Shown here: in pieces, positions 9,327-19,324 of the stretch
Position numbering within the stretch: position 1 is the first letter of the stretch
Layout: every line of letters starts with the position of its first letter
NCBI GenBank assembly: GCA_013216015.1
Contig: JABSOI010000018.1
Location: forward strand, 42,738-106,737
From: Alteromonadaceae bacterium
Lineage (GTDB): Bacteria; Pseudomonadota; Gammaproteobacteria; Enterobacterales; Alteromonadaceae
Direction: 5' to 3'
Length of the DNA: 64,000 nt
Made by a program: the position numbers and the translations under genes
Notes under the pieces: generated by a model
The model's database searches: none
Told to the model about the DNA's origin: nothing
Seen by the model: the letters and a program-made list of their open reading frames with translations, nothing else

Positions 9327-9590
9327 TTAATGCTGTATCGGGAGCTTTATAAAGCTGTTATTAAACCACTGTATAGATAAAGGCTCTTTTGCGTCAGCTA
9401 TTGTTTCGCCATTAATCTCTTTTCCTGTTCCATAATTAATTTGATCTTGGTTATGCTTATTTGCATTTAATAACAAGACTATACGGCTAGATTTTTCAAT
9501 CTTTTTGCTTATCATATGAGTATTGTTGAAAGCAAGCGTTTCTTTCTTACCAGGTGTTAACAATGTTCTCATTTTTGGAATTAGAAATAC
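9327..9590 (-). pseudogene. Remnant of a CocE/NonD-family hydrolase (C-terminal end)
   Basis: An 87-codon open stretch without a proper start reads like the last part of the X-Pro dipeptidyl-peptidase C-terminal domain found in CocE/NonD acylases. Recognisable pieces are RTLLTPGKKE, SSRIVLLLNANK, INYGTGKEING, IADAKEPLSI and FIKLPI at the end. An in-frame stop lies just upstream and the remaining ~500 residues are absent, so this is a degraded gene end. The family call is from memory of conserved motifs. Confidence 0.6.
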
Positions 9591-10430
9591 TTAATTCGAA
9601 GCACTTCTATCAAACAGCCTACCATTCTTGCAAAGCCTATTTGCAAATTGATCGTCTCCAAAGCCGCTGCATTACAGCCACTCTTATCGAACACCACTTT
9701 TTCAGGAATGCCAGTAACTCAGTTTGTAGCTTACAACCAGCGAATGGGCATCAATATTGTAGCAGATGGAAACTGTATATTTGCGAAGCTAACTGCCATT
9801 GTTAACCTAAACATCAATGGATGGAATAACTCTCATACTTAAAATTTATCCAAATTTTATTTTCTTTTTTCAAACCATGCAAAATGCGACAGAACCAAGA
9901 TTGGGACAATAAATGGAATACGGTGATTTTAAATTGGCCACTATGATACTCGATTCATTACATACTAGACTCACAATATTACACTTATCACAGAGAGAAT
10001 AACGGTTTGATCACCTAGTAATCAACATCGGTCTGCTAAGGCTCGTCACAAGGTTAAAATTAAAAGCTGATTTTAAAATTATTTTTGATGTTTTATAATT
10101 TTTAATTTACATTGGTATCATCATGCAACATATCTTCCACACTTTTGGGAACTCACTAATAATTAACTAAACCTATGAGTATCAGATGGTTAGGAAATAT
10201 AAATCAGATAGTTATTTTTAGACAACAATATAAATTTGCCAGAAATAAATAGAAAATACACATATTTTTCTTGATTTTTAAACTCTAGTAAATTATAAAT
10301 TATAATTAAACTTACAAATGACTAAAAATCAGTAACTTAATAATTAATTGGTTTTTGAAATAATGTGCGGAAGATAGGATGCAAGTTAATTGCCTTGAGC
10401 ACAAATCAGTCAATAATCAGGAAGGATACT
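9591..10430. other. AT-rich intergenic region before the GC-rich island
   Basis: No intact gene is seen. Short open frames near 9554-9842 have no ribosome binding site, no recognisable domain, and overlap each other. Base composition changes sharply at about 10400, where the catabolic island starts. AGGAAGG at 10419-10425 is the ribosome binding site of the next gene. Confidence 0.7.
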
Positions 10431-11900
10431 ATGTCGATCAGTTACAAAAACGAGGTTAAACACAGTCTGCAACCCAGCCAACACCCTTATTTGAATGGCC
10501 CATGGACGCCTAATTTTACCGAGTATAGCGCCACCGAGATGGAAGTGATCGGTGAAATACCCAAAGATATTGACGGGGTTTATATACGCAATACCGAAAA
10601 TCCGGTACAGCAACCTATCGGCCATTATCACCCGTTTGACGGTGATGGTATGCTGCACAGCATGGTGTTTAAAGATGGCAAGGCCGAATATCGTAATCGC
10701 TTTGTGCGTACCAAAGGTTTTGAGGCTGAGCAACAAGCTGGTGAGGCTATTTGGGCTGGCATTGCCAATAATCCGAATAAGTCGAAACAGCCTGGCTGGG
10801 GCGCCCAGGGCCATGTCAAAGATTCCTCCTCTACCGATGTGGTGGTGCATGCGGGCAAAATTCTTACCACCTTTTGGCAATGTGGCGATGGCTATCGCCT
10901 CGACCCTCTTACCTTGGAACAGCATGGGGCCGAGAGCTGGACGCCGCCACAAGGGATCTCTGCGCATCCCAAAGTAGATGAACGCACTGGTGAGATGCTG
11001 TTTTTTAATTATTCCAAGGAGCCGCCGTATCAACACTACGGCGTGGTCAATCGCGACAATGAACTGGTGCATTATACTGCGATCCCTTTACCCGGTCCGC
11101 GTTTGCCACACGACATGGCATTTTCTGAAAACTACTCAATTTTGGTCGATATGCCATTATTCTGGGACCCTGACTTATTAAAAACAAACAAACATCGCGC
11201 AAAATTCTATCCGGACATGCCCACACGCTTTGGCATAGTGCCGCGTTATGGCTCAGCTGAAGAGGTAGTCTGGTTTGAAGCCAGTGCAACCTATGTGCTG
11301 CACTGGATGAATGCCTATGAAGAGGGGGATGAAATTATTCTCGATGGCTATTTTCAGGACAATCCGGATCCAGAGCCAGTGGCCGGTGTACCCCCAGTGG
11401 TTGGCAAGATGATGGCCAATATTGCGGTCAGCTCGTTTCAGTCTAAACTGCACCGCTGGCGCTTCAACTTGAAAACAGGTGAAGTCAAAGAGCAAAGGTT
11501 AGACGATCGCGCGCTGGAATTTGGCACCTTTAATCAAGAATATGCCGGACGCAAATCGCGCTACCTTTATTCGCTCTGGGGAGAGCCCGACTGGTTCCTG
11601 TTTTCCGGCATAGTTAAGCACGACTTAGAAAGCGGCGAGTCATGGAGCCTGCCATTTGGTGAGCAACGATTTGGCAGTGAGGCACCTTTTGCGCCGCGCA
11701 TTGATGCCAAAGATGAAGACGACGGTTATCTTGTCAGTTTTGTTACCGATATGAAGTTAGATCGCTCTGAGTGCGTGTTGATTGATGCCAAAGATATCGA
11801 AGCAGGACCCGTTTGCCGCATCATATTACCCCATCGCATATGCAGCGGCACCCACGCTACCTGGGCTGACGGGGCAAAAATTCGCTCCTATCAAAAATGA
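10431..11900 (+). CDS. Carotenoid oxygenase family protein (dioxygenase)
   Basis: This 489-residue member of the RPE65/lignostilbene/carotenoid cleavage family uses a non-haem iron held by four histidines to split an alkene bond. Candidate ligands are the His in DSSSTDVVVHAG, in PRLPHDMAF, in YVLHWMNAY and the C-terminal SGTHATW. The ATG at 10431 is chosen because AGGAAGG precedes it by 5 bases; the longer open frame to 10365 lacks one. The gene overlaps the following thiolase by 4 bases (ATGA). Substrate could be an apocarotenoid, a stilbene or another conjugated alkene; the neighbours point to catabolism. Confidence 0.88.
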   Translation: MSISYKNEVKHSLQPSQHPYLNGPWTPNFTEYSATEMEVIGEIPKDIDGVYIRNTENPVQQPIGHYHPFDGDGMLHSMVFKDGKAEYRNRFVRTKGFEAEQQAGEAIWAGIANNPNKSKQPGWGAQGHVKDSSSTDVVVHAGKILTTFWQCGDGYRLDPLTLEQHGAESWTPPQGISAHPKVDERTGEMLFFNYSKEPPYQHYGVVNRDNELVHYTAIPLPGPRLPHDMAFSENYSILVDMPLFWDPDLLKTNKHRAKFYPDMPTRFGIVPRYGSAEEVVWFEASATYVLHWMNAYEEGDEIILDGYFQDNPDPEPVAGVPPVVGKMMANIAVSSFQSKLHRWRFNLKTGEVKEQRLDDRALEFGTFNQEYAGRKSRYLYSLWGEPDWFLFSGIVKHDLESGESWSLPFGEQRFGSEAPFAPRIDAKDEDDGYLVSFVTDMKLDRSECVLIDAKDIEAGPVCRIILPHRICSGTHATWADGAKIRSYQK

Positions 11901-13120
11901 ACATCCGGGAGGTAAACATAAATGAGGCATTGATCGTCGACGCGGTAAGAATTCCACGCGCTAAAGCTAAAAAAGGCGAGGGCGCTTATGCCGCGCTTAA
12001 ACCCGTCGACCTGCTTAAACCCTTGTTTAATGCGTTAACCGAGCGTAATCGGCTATCGAGTGACGAAGTTGAAGATGTTTTATTGGGTTGCTCGACGCAA
12101 AGTGGAGATCAGGGAGCCAACCTGGCCAAGATAGCCTCCTTATATGCTGGCTGGTCCGATACGGTATCGGGCGCCAGTATCAGTCGTTTTTGCTGCTCGG
12201 GCCTGGACGCTATTAATCTTGGCGCCAGTAAAATACTCTCAGGCATGGAGTCTGTGGTGGTGGCTGGTGGCGTCGAACAACTCAGCCGGGTGCCGATGTT
12301 TTCCGATAAAGGTGCCTGGTATAGCGATGCACAGGTCATGAAGGCCACTCGTTTTATGCATATGGGACTGGCCGCCGACTTAATTGCCAGCCAGCAAGGT
12401 TTCAGCCGTGAGCAGTTAGATCAGCTGGCGCTGCGCTCCCATCAACGGGCTGCCAATGCGACCAGACTGGGTTATTTTGACAAATCGCTGATCGCCGTCA
12501 AAGACCCTCAGGGCCAGGCGATGCTCAGACAGGACAACAATATTCGCAGCGACAGTGATCTGGCACAACTGTCCCGCTTGGCCCCCAGCTTTGCCGATGT
12601 GGTTGATTTGGTAAAGCCACTTGTTAAGCAGGTTTATCCGCAAATCCGGCTGCAAACCTCACATACCAGTGGCAATGCGCCAGCCCTGGTTGATGGTGCT
12701 TCTTTAGTATTACTGGCCAGTCGCGATGCTTGTCAACGGCTAGATTTAAAGCCCAGGGCACGCTTGCGCCATTTTGCCAACGCCAGTGACGAGCCGGTAA
12801 TAATGCTAACTGGCCATCTTAGATCCACCGAAAAACTACTGCGCGCCACGGGGCTGACGCCTGATGATATTGACCTGTGGGAAGTGAATGAATCTTTTGC
12901 TGCCACTGTGCTTATGTATCAGCGCCAGTTCAATATTGATAGTGAGCGGTTAAATGTTAACGGCAGCGCCATCGCTATGGGTCACCCCCTCGGCGCAACC
13001 GGCGGCAATTTACTTGGCACCTTGCTTGATGAACTGGAGCGACGCGATCTTAGCTGCGGCATCATCTCTATTTGCGGCGGTGCTGGCGTAGGTGTGACCA
13101 CATTGATAGAAAGATTGTGA
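11897..13120 (+). CDS. Thiolase (acetyl-CoA C-acetyltransferase family)
   Basis: This 407-residue degradative-type thiolase would release acetyl-CoA from a 3-ketoacyl-CoA. The nucleophilic cysteine lies in SRFCCSGLDA; the other catalytic motifs are NESFAA, GHPLGATG and CGGAGVG with the acid/base cysteine. Length is close to the usual ~390-400. The start overlaps the oxygenase stop, so the two are translationally coupled. Together with the acyl-CoA ligase it suggests beta-oxidation of the oxygenase product. Confidence 0.92.
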   Translation: MNIREVNINEALIVDAVRIPRAKAKKGEGAYAALKPVDLLKPLFNALTERNRLSSDEVEDVLLGCSTQSGDQGANLAKIASLYAGWSDTVSGASISRFCCSGLDAINLGASKILSGMESVVVAGGVEQLSRVPMFSDKGAWYSDAQVMKATRFMHMGLAADLIASQQGFSREQLDQLALRSHQRAANATRLGYFDKSLIAVKDPQGQAMLRQDNNIRSDSDLAQLSRLAPSFADVVDLVKPLVKQVYPQIRLQTSHTSGNAPALVDGASLVLLASRDACQRLDLKPRARLRHFANASDEPVIMLTGHLRSTEKLLRATGLTPDDIDLWEVNESFAATVLMYQRQFNIDSERLNVNGSAIAMGHPLGATGGNLLGTLLDELERRDLSCGIISICGGAGVGVTTLIERL

Positions 13121-13186
13121 GAAAAAATTTTATCGACAAAGTTTATATAAACCCAGAGCAGGGTTAACCATATAGAGGAATTGATC

Positions 13187-14878
13187 ATGCAGCAAGAATT
13201 TTGGAATGGCCTGAGGGCGCCTGGCATCCCCGACAGTGTTGACGTCGCCTCGTTCGACAATGTTGGCGAAATTATACAACAGGCTTTTAAACGTTATGCC
13301 CAGCGCCCAGCCTTTACTGGCATAGGCCATACCTTAAGTTATCAGGATGTGGACCAGCTGAGTGATCAATTTTGCCGTTATCTGCAACATCATACCGAGC
13401 TGCAGCCCGGTGATCGTATCGCGATCCAAATGGCCAATTTGTTGCAATACCCTGTGGTGCTGTACGGTGCTATAAAAGCCGGTTTGGTGATAGTTAATAC
13501 TAACCCATTATACACAGAGCGAGAAATGCAGCACCAATTTGTTGATGCTGGGGTGAAGGCCTTGGTCTATATGAATAATTTTGGCGACAAGGTTGCACGT
13601 GTATTGCCCCAGACCCAGATCAAAACGCTTATCGGTACCGACGTAGGTGATTTACTGCCCACAGGCAAGCGCTTAATGATCAACTTTATGATGCGTTATG
13701 TTAAAAAAATGGTACCGGCCTTTTCTATTCCCGGCCAGCTTTCGTTGCGCCAGGCGCTGAAAATGGGCCAGCAATCAGAAGTGGCCAAAGTGGTAACGGT
13801 GAAGGCGAGCGATATTGCGGCGTTGCAATACACTGGTGGCACCACAGGTGTTGCTAAGGGCGCGGTGCTTAGTCATGCCAATTTAGTCGCCAACATGGTG
13901 CAAATAAATGCCAGCTTGCAACAATATAATCAACAAGGTCAGTCCATATTTAACCAGGGGGAAGAGGTGTTGGTTGCCCCCCTGCCTTTTTATCATATTT
14001 ATGCCTTCACCGTTCATCTGATGTCGGCGGCTTTTAATGGTAACCATAATATTCTCATCGCCAATCCACGTGACACCGATTTGTTTATTCGTGCCCTAAA
14101 ACCCTGGCGGCCAACCATATTTGTTGGCCTCAATACGTTATTTGTTGCGCTGATGAAGAATCCGAAGTTTAAAGCGCTGGACTTTAGCGCGCTAAAAGCC
14201 ACCAATTCAGGGGGCACGGCACTGGCCGAAGATACCGCTAAGCGCTGGGCAGCGTTAACTGGTTCTACCATTGGTGAAGGTTATGGTCTGACCGAATGCT
14301 CTCCGGTGGTTTGCACCAGTGGTTGCGGCGACTTTGTTAATGCCAGATCGGTGGGACTGCCGCTGCCTAATACCAGCCTTAAAGTCGTGAATTTACAAGG
14401 TCGGGAACTGCCCCTGGGGCAACCCGGAGAACTGTGTGTGAAAGGGCCGCAGGTTATGCAAGGATATTGGAACAAGCCAGAAGCTAGCGCGGAGGTACTC
14501 GACGAGCAAGGCTGGTTCAGAACCGGGGATATTGCCATTATCGATGATAAAGGTGTGGTGTCTATTGTCGACAGACTAAAAGACATGGTAATTGTCTCTG
14601 GTTTTAATGTTTATCCTACAGAAATAGAAGATGTTGTTCTTAACCATCCTGGTGTAGAGCACGCTGCTGTGATAGGGGTTAATGACGACAAGACAGGGGA
14701 GGCGGTTAAACTTTTTGTGGTTCCAGTTAACCCTGAGCTAAGCAAAGAAAGCCTGCTTGAGCATTGCCGACAACAACTGACTGGCTACAAGATCCCTAAA
14801 ATCATAGAATTTAGAGATGAATTGCCGATGACACCTGTGGGTAAGGTATTACGCAAAGAACTACGTAACGAGCAATAG
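13187..14878 (+). CDS. Long-chain fatty acid--CoA ligase, FadD-like
   Basis: This AMP-forming ligase of 563 residues activates a carboxylic acid to its CoA thioester. Motifs seen are the AMP-binding P-loop YTGGTTGVAKGA, GYGLTECSPV, the RTGDIA motif and the FACS-type hinge DRLKDMVIVSGFNVYPTEIE, with the catalytic lysine in TPVGKVLRKEL near the end. The ATG at 13187 follows AGAGGA by 8 bases and is preferred over a TTG two codons earlier. It lies 66 bases after the thiolase on the same strand. Substrate chain length is not evident. Confidence 0.92.
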   Translation: MQQEFWNGLRAPGIPDSVDVASFDNVGEIIQQAFKRYAQRPAFTGIGHTLSYQDVDQLSDQFCRYLQHHTELQPGDRIAIQMANLLQYPVVLYGAIKAGLVIVNTNPLYTEREMQHQFVDAGVKALVYMNNFGDKVARVLPQTQIKTLIGTDVGDLLPTGKRLMINFMMRYVKKMVPAFSIPGQLSLRQALKMGQQSEVAKVVTVKASDIAALQYTGGTTGVAKGAVLSHANLVANMVQINASLQQYNQQGQSIFNQGEEVLVAPLPFYHIYAFTVHLMSAAFNGNHNILIANPRDTDLFIRALKPWRPTIFVGLNTLFVALMKNPKFKALDFSALKATNSGGTALAEDTAKRWAALTGSTIGEGYGLTECSPVVCTSGCGDFVNARSVGLPLPNTSLKVVNLQGRELPLGQPGELCVKGPQVMQGYWNKPEASAEVLDEQGWFRTGDIAIIDDKGVVSIVDRLKDMVIVSGFNVYPTEIEDVVLNHPGVEHAAVIGVNDDKTGEAVKLFVVPVNPELSKESLLEHCRQQLTGYKIPKIIEFRDELPMTPVGKVLRKELRNEQ

Positions 14879-14956
14879 CAAGAACCAGCGGCCCAAAGCT
14901 AAACAGCACATCGGTTAAACTCACGTAATATAACTAATAGAAGCACAGGTAACAAA

Positions 14957-16204
14957 ATGATCAGCAAACAACGCATTTATATACTCGGTGGCCATCAGAG
15001 CGACTTTTCCGCTAATCAGCTACGCCAGGGCGTCAGTTTGGCGCAGTTATTTACTGATACCGTGCGCGGAGGTCTAAACACATGCCAGTTGGACCCAGCA
15101 GATATAGAGGTAGGTCATGTGGGCAATTTTGAGTCATCGTTGTTTTGTGGTCAGTCTCACTTAGGTGGTTTTTTCGGCCATGTCGACCCAGCAATGGCCA
15201 ACATGCCGGCAATGCGCCATGAAGCGGCCTGCGCCTCTGGCTCGATGGCAATGCTGGCGGCAATGGCCGATCTGGAAGCCGGACGCTACCAAATTGCCTG
15301 TGTGTTGGGTATAGAAATTATGCGTAATGTCAGCGGTGAACAGGCAGCAACCAATTTACGCGGCGCCGCCTGGGCCGACAAGGAATGGCAGAAAGCCCCC
15401 TACCTCTGGCCCTGCGCTTTTGACAACATGATAGATTTATACGATGCTCGTTATGGGCTGAGCAAGTCTCACCTGACGGCGATCTCTGAATTAAACTATA
15501 ACAACGCACGCAAAAATCCAAATGCCCAATCGCGCGTCTGGCAATTTGGCGAAAAAAGTTTTAGCGATGACGACCAGGCTAACCCAATTATCGCCGGACG
15601 TATTCGCCGCCAGGATTGTGGACAAATTAGCGATGGTGCGGCCGTAGTATTTTTGGCAACGCAGCAAGGTGCCCAGCAGTATGCCAAAAGCCATGGCATC
15701 GAGCTGGATAGCATTCCCTATATTAAAGGTTGGGGGCATGTTAACGCCCCTCTTTTATTCGAGGAAAAACTTCGCCTGGTTCAAAACCAAAATCCGCAAC
15801 CAGCGCATATGTTTCCTCATGTACAGCAGTTGTTTCAGCAAACACTGAGACGTGCCGGCATGGCAAATATCGATCAAGTGGATGGCTTAGAAGTGCACGA
15901 CTGCTTTAATATCACCGAATACATGATACTAGACCATTGTGGTTTGTATCCACCGGGGCAGGCCTGGCGGGCAATCGAGTCAGGGGATATTGCCCCGGGT
16001 GGAAGATTGCCGGTAAATATGAGTGGTGGTTTGATCGGGCTTGGTCATCCGGTAGGGGCCACCGGTGTACGCATGGCGCTCGATGGCTACAAGCAGGTGA
16101 GCGACAGGGCCGGCGACTATCAAATTCAGGGGGCGCGCAACATGATGACCTTTAACCTTGGCGGCAGCACAACCACCTGCGCGAGTCTAATTATCGGCAC
16201 TTAA
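14957..16204 (+). CDS. SCP-x-like thiolase family protein
   Basis: This 415-residue protein belongs to the sterol-carrier-protein-x branch of thiolases, which acts on branched or sterol side-chain 3-ketoacyl-CoAs and is often found in ketone, sterol and terpenoid catabolism. Conserved pieces are EAACASGSMA with the nucleophile, HDCFNITEY (replacing the NEAF motif), and GLGHPVGATG. The final CxG motif of classical thiolases is replaced by NLGGS. It is the last plus-strand gene of the cluster and overlaps the convergent YhhN gene by 18 bases. Confidence 0.85.
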   Translation: MISKQRIYILGGHQSDFSANQLRQGVSLAQLFTDTVRGGLNTCQLDPADIEVGHVGNFESSLFCGQSHLGGFFGHVDPAMANMPAMRHEAACASGSMAMLAAMADLEAGRYQIACVLGIEIMRNVSGEQAATNLRGAAWADKEWQKAPYLWPCAFDNMIDLYDARYGLSKSHLTAISELNYNNARKNPNAQSRVWQFGEKSFSDDDQANPIIAGRIRRQDCGQISDGAAVVFLATQQGAQQYAKSHGIELDSIPYIKGWGHVNAPLLFEEKLRLVQNQNPQPAHMFPHVQQLFQQTLRRAGMANIDQVDGLEVHDCFNITEYMILDHCGLYPPGQAWRAIESGDIAPGGRLPVNMSGGLIGLGHPVGATGVRMALDGYKQVSDRAGDYQIQGARNMMTFNLGGSTTTCASLIIGT

Positions 16205-16870
16205 GGTGAGCAGCCTTGATGAGTTTATCTGTCGTTTAGCTTTTGCCGTATCAAACAAACCTCGCACCAGGGCATATTGGGCAAAGTTATAACTGGTCAT
16301 GATCATAAAATCGGCATAGACAATGGTTTGATAAAATTTGTTGATGCCGATTAGGGAATCTGACATGACAAAACTCAGGCCACCTATCATCAGCCATTTA
16401 TTGGATTTGTCGCTTAGTAATGTGGCCATGGCCATAAATAATAAAACGGTCATGTAGATCAGTACCAGAACAAAAAGTTCCCCTAAGCCCGGTGTTATCA
16501 GTGTCATCATAGCCAGACCATAAATACTGTACAGTAGGATAAATAGCCACTTTTGCAGGGTCATGGGCATTTGTATCGGCTTGAAACTGACCATATAAAA
16601 AAGATGGGCAATTAAAAATGCCCCCAAACCAAAGACAAACCAGGCGTTGCCATTGTAACCAAGTAGGTAATCGCCGAGGGTCGAAAATACTAATCCAGCG
16701 ATGAATATTTTTTCATAGCTTGCCCTGATTAATTTAACGCTACTTAAGATCAGAATAAACAAAGGTATGACCTTTAACACCCAGCTAAAGGCAAAGGGCT
16801 CAAGCAGGGTAGCCAGGCAGTAAATAGCGGCAAATAGTAAAAACGCGATACCTTGTGCTCGTGTCATCAT
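16187..16870 (-). CDS. YhhN family protein (lysoplasmalogenase-like)
   Basis: This 227-residue integral membrane protein has about eight hydrophobic helices. The acidic motifs GDYLLG and MSDSLIGINKF are those of the YhhN/TMEM86 family. Characterised members hydrolyse the vinyl-ether bond of lysoplasmalogens. Its neighbour on the same strand is the broken sterol-desaturase-family gene, which resembles alkylglycerol monooxygenase, another ether-lipid enzyme. AGGA stands 6 bases before the start. Lysoplasmalogenase activity here is inferred from family only. Confidence 0.8.
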   Translation of the reverse strand: MMTRAQGIAFLLFAAIYCLATLLEPFAFSWVLKVIPLFILILSSVKLIRASYEKIFIAGLVFSTLGDYLLGYNGNAWFVFGLGAFLIAHLFYMVSFKPIQMPMTLQKWLFILLYSIYGLAMMTLITPGLGELFVLVLIYMTVLLFMAMATLLSDKSNKWLMIGGLSFVMSDSLIGINKFYQTIVYADFMIMTSYNFAQYALVRGLFDTAKAKRQINSSRLLTLSADN

Positions 16871-16893
16871 AGTGGGTCCTGGTAGATAAATAG

Positions 16894-17502
16894 TTATTGT
16901 TGTGAATTGCTGGTATTGGCTTGACTGATCAACTGGGCGTTACACTGGCGGTAAAATTGATAGAGAGTTAGCATGCACAAGGTAAAGGTACTCAGCAAAA
17001 CTAGCTTAAGCCAAAGTGGCTCTGACCACTGCCATAGTAGTGCGGCCGTTGCTATCAGGCGGACGGTTTCGACAATAAAGCCCTGCTCGCGTTTTTCTTG
17101 TACGCCAGACAAACTCACCATACTCAGCACTAAAAACCCAGCCGCTTCGCTTGTCTCTATAACACTGAACTCAGGTGATAGCATTAAATAAGCAAGGGAT
17201 AAAGCAAGAATAAGCACATGCTGCAGGCTCACATACACTTTACCTGCTGGTGGTAACACAATATCAAATTTGGTCAGGTTTTTTGGCTGGGTATACTTTC
17301 TTGGGTGCGATTTTTGAACATCTTGCGGTCGCCAACCGGTTGGCTTTACCCACAGCGCCTGTTTATCTCGCCAATTTTTAGTGTGCCAGGCGTCTTGTGC
17401 CAGGCAATAATAAGTATCCAGATTGGCCCAAACCGGGTTCCAGCTTGCTAAGGCTTTCCTTATCCCGTAAACGGGCTTTTCGTCGTCTAATTCTGCTTTA
17501 TA
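16894..17502 (-). pseudogene. C-terminal third of the interrupted desaturase
   Basis: This piece still has an open frame of 206 codons from an ATG at 17514 supplied by the MITE end. It holds the DEKPVYGIRKAL segment, the LDTYYCLAQDAWHTKNWRDK segment and a hydrophobic tail with about four membrane helices (near 75-190). Without the histidine clusters it cannot be catalytic alone. It is likely to be mis-annotated as a stand-alone membrane protein. Confidence 0.8.
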
Positions 17503-17658
17503 TACCCTGGTCATTCAAGATGCGGGAATTTGAGGTGAATTTGAAAGTTTATCTAAAAGGCGCTTGATTGAGCAATAGCGGGCTATTGGGATTGAAAGCA
17601 ACGTAGTAGATAATCTTTTAAAACGCTTCAAAACCTGCATTTTGAATGATTACGGGTA
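17503..17658. mobile_element. 156-bp MITE, family A, TA target duplication
   Basis: The ends TACCC and GGGTA are extended by an imperfect inverted repeat (TCATTCAAGATGCGGG at 17511 against CCTGCATTTTGAATGA ending at 17649). TA flanks both ends. Its core (TTGATTGAGCAATAG, then GATTGAAAGCAACG) resembles the core of the element at 50945-51106 in opposite orientation. It carries no gene. Excision with one TA restores the desaturase reading frame exactly, which fixes the borders. Confidence 0.85.
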
Positions 17659-17888
17659 TAAGTGCCAAACAGGCGGTCCCAGAGAATAAATATACCGCCA
17701 TAATTTTTATCGATATAGGCGGTATTTTGGCCATGATGGACCCCGTGATTGCTGGGGGTGACAAATATGGCTTCAACCCAGGCCGGCAGTTTACCAACAA
17801 ATTGTGTATGAACAAAAAATTGGTAGATCAGATTAAAGGCGCCAACCGAGAACATGATCACTGGGTGAATGCCTAACAAGGCCATAGG
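17659..17888 (-). pseudogene. Middle part of the interrupted desaturase
   Basis: This segment lies between the IS and the MITE. It encodes LLGIHPVIMFSVG, the third histidine cluster HGVHHGQN, and GGIFILWDRLFGTY, and then runs into the MITE, where it ends after nine foreign codons. Confidence 0.8.
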
Positions 17889-17918
17889 CTGTCTCTTGAT
17901 CATAATTTTGTTATAAGC

Positions 17919-18935
17919 TTATTCCAAATTGAGCTGTTTAACTATCTCAACAGCCTCGAAAAGTTCCATGAGCTTAATCCATCCTGCCCACATAGCTTTA
18001 ATACCTACTCGGCCAGTTCTTTTACTATCATACCATCCACCTAACTTAGCAATGGCATAATATGCCCAATAAAGTGAAGGAGGGTCTACAGGAATAGCTG
18101 CTTTACTTTCAGTTTTTTTCCAAAGAATTTTCCATGATAATTTACTCAAAACAGTCTCACATGAGATATCTTTTGCAACTTCCTTATTTTGCGCCAACTC
18201 TTGTAATTGCATTAACCTTATAGCGATAAAAGCTTGGATAATGGCTATTCTTTTCAGATTATTATAGCTTTGTACTCGAAGCTTCTCAACTTGAGTTCCA
18301 TCGGTTTTCCATGCTTTATGAAACTCTTCTATTCGCCAGCGTAGTTCATAATAACGCACCAATTGTCTGGCCTGATCTATCGTCGTAATGTCCTCTGTTG
18401 TATATAAAACCCAGCACAATTTTTCTTTGCTATCGTTCGCATCAACCTCCTGACATACGATGACATTTACATTTAACTCTGGCTCTCCTCCTCCTCTTTT
18501 AGGTTTTTTTATTCTGATATTTTGATAGCTTATTGCAATTTTAGCTTTACGCTTCTTTCGTCCACCTTTTTGCATGATCTGGACGGTATAATGACCTTGT
18601 GGCTCTATGGTATTAATCAACTCTTTCAGTTTATTCGTCGGTTGATTAAGGAGACGATTCTCTTTAGCTCTAACGATAAATCGATGACCTTGACTCACTT
18701 GATAACTAAGGTATTCATAAATATCCGCTTCCCTGTCACATACATCCAACACATTATCTAATGAGCCCATTCGAGCCAACATTTCCTGTATGTTTTTCTG
18801 CCATTTAAAGCTTTCTTTTTCTTCGATAGGACGGTTGTGAAGTTGCTTTTTTGCATTATCCGATTTACCTTCACGAACCCAGTAATGCTGATTTGCTAAC
18901 CCAATAATTTGTTCAGTATTGGCATCCATCATCAT
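17919..18935 (-). CDS. Tn5-type transposase, C-terminal part (second frame)
   Basis: This 338-residue part holds the second catalytic aspartate (VCDREADIYEYL) and the YREK-like signature with the catalytic glutamate (YELRWRIEEFHKAWKTDG) of the DDE transposases. Its ATG at 18935 overlaps the stop of the N-terminal part by 4 bases and lies in the -1 frame relative to it. The start may not be a real initiation site: the join is probably a one-base frameshift, since related transposases are single proteins of about 470 residues. Confidence 0.85.
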   Translation of the reverse strand: MMMDANTEQIIGLANQHYWVREGKSDNAKKQLHNRPIEEKESFKWQKNIQEMLARMGSLDNVLDVCDREADIYEYLSYQVSQGHRFIVRAKENRLLNQPTNKLKELINTIEPQGHYTVQIMQKGGRKKRKAKIAISYQNIRIKKPKRGGGEPELNVNVIVCQEVDANDSKEKLCWVLYTTEDITTIDQARQLVRYYELRWRIEEFHKAWKTDGTQVEKLRVQSYNNLKRIAIIQAFIAIRLMQLQELAQNKEVAKDISCETVLSKLSWKILWKKTESKAAIPVDPPSLYWAYYAIAKLGGWYDSKRTGRVGIKAMWAGWIKLMELFEAVEIVKQLNLE

Positions 18936-19324
18936 GGTGAATGAACAAAAATCGAACGTCCTACCGGGTTTTTACTTGTTTTCATTGCTGAACTTACGGA
19001 GCCTAACTCACCACAAATAGAATGCCTGTAACTTAAGCCTGTTGTGTCTTGAATAGCAAGCACCAAGCGCTTTTCTTTGACAATGCTATCGGTAAACTTG
19101 TATCCAGATAATGAAATTTTTTCCGGGTTTATACATGGATTATTAATAAAACGGTAGGCACCTTCTATACTAGCAGGGTTGTCACTGGCTTTAACAATTG
19201 AACTACCCACATGAGACGCCATATCACTCGTCAGTTTTACCAATCTATCTGTTCTTCTTGAATCACCTAAATCTGACTGACCAAATACTAATTCTGCCCA
19301 TTCTTCTGAAGTTGTGTGATACAT
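18932..19324 (-). CDS. Tn5-type transposase, N-terminal part (first frame)
   Basis: This 130-residue piece contains the DNA-binding domain (EWAELVFGQSDLGDSRRTDRL; end-recognition helix) and the first catalytic aspartate (LAIQDTTGLSYRH). It stops at TGA (18934-18932), inside the overlap ATGA with the second frame. The expected continuation (FVHS, then MMMDA) is resumed in the other frame, so one base seems lost, or frameshifting is used. Confidence 0.85.
   Translation of the reverse strand: MYHTTSEEWAELVFGQSDLGDSRRTDRLVKLTSDMASHVGSSIVKASDNPASIEGAYRFINNPCINPEKISLSGYKFTDSIVKEKRLVLAIQDTTGLSYRHSICGELGSVSSAMKTSKNPVGRSIFVHSP

Noticed and set aside
9554..9842. Two overlapping plus-strand frames (83 and 64 codons)
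   Set aside because: They overlap each other in different frames, lack ribosome binding sites and are next to a decayed gene; neither reads like a known protein.
10410..11072. Long minus-strand frame of 220 codons opposite the carotenoid oxygenase
   Set aside because: It is a shadow of the GC-richer coding strand, has no ribosome binding site and no recognisable domain.
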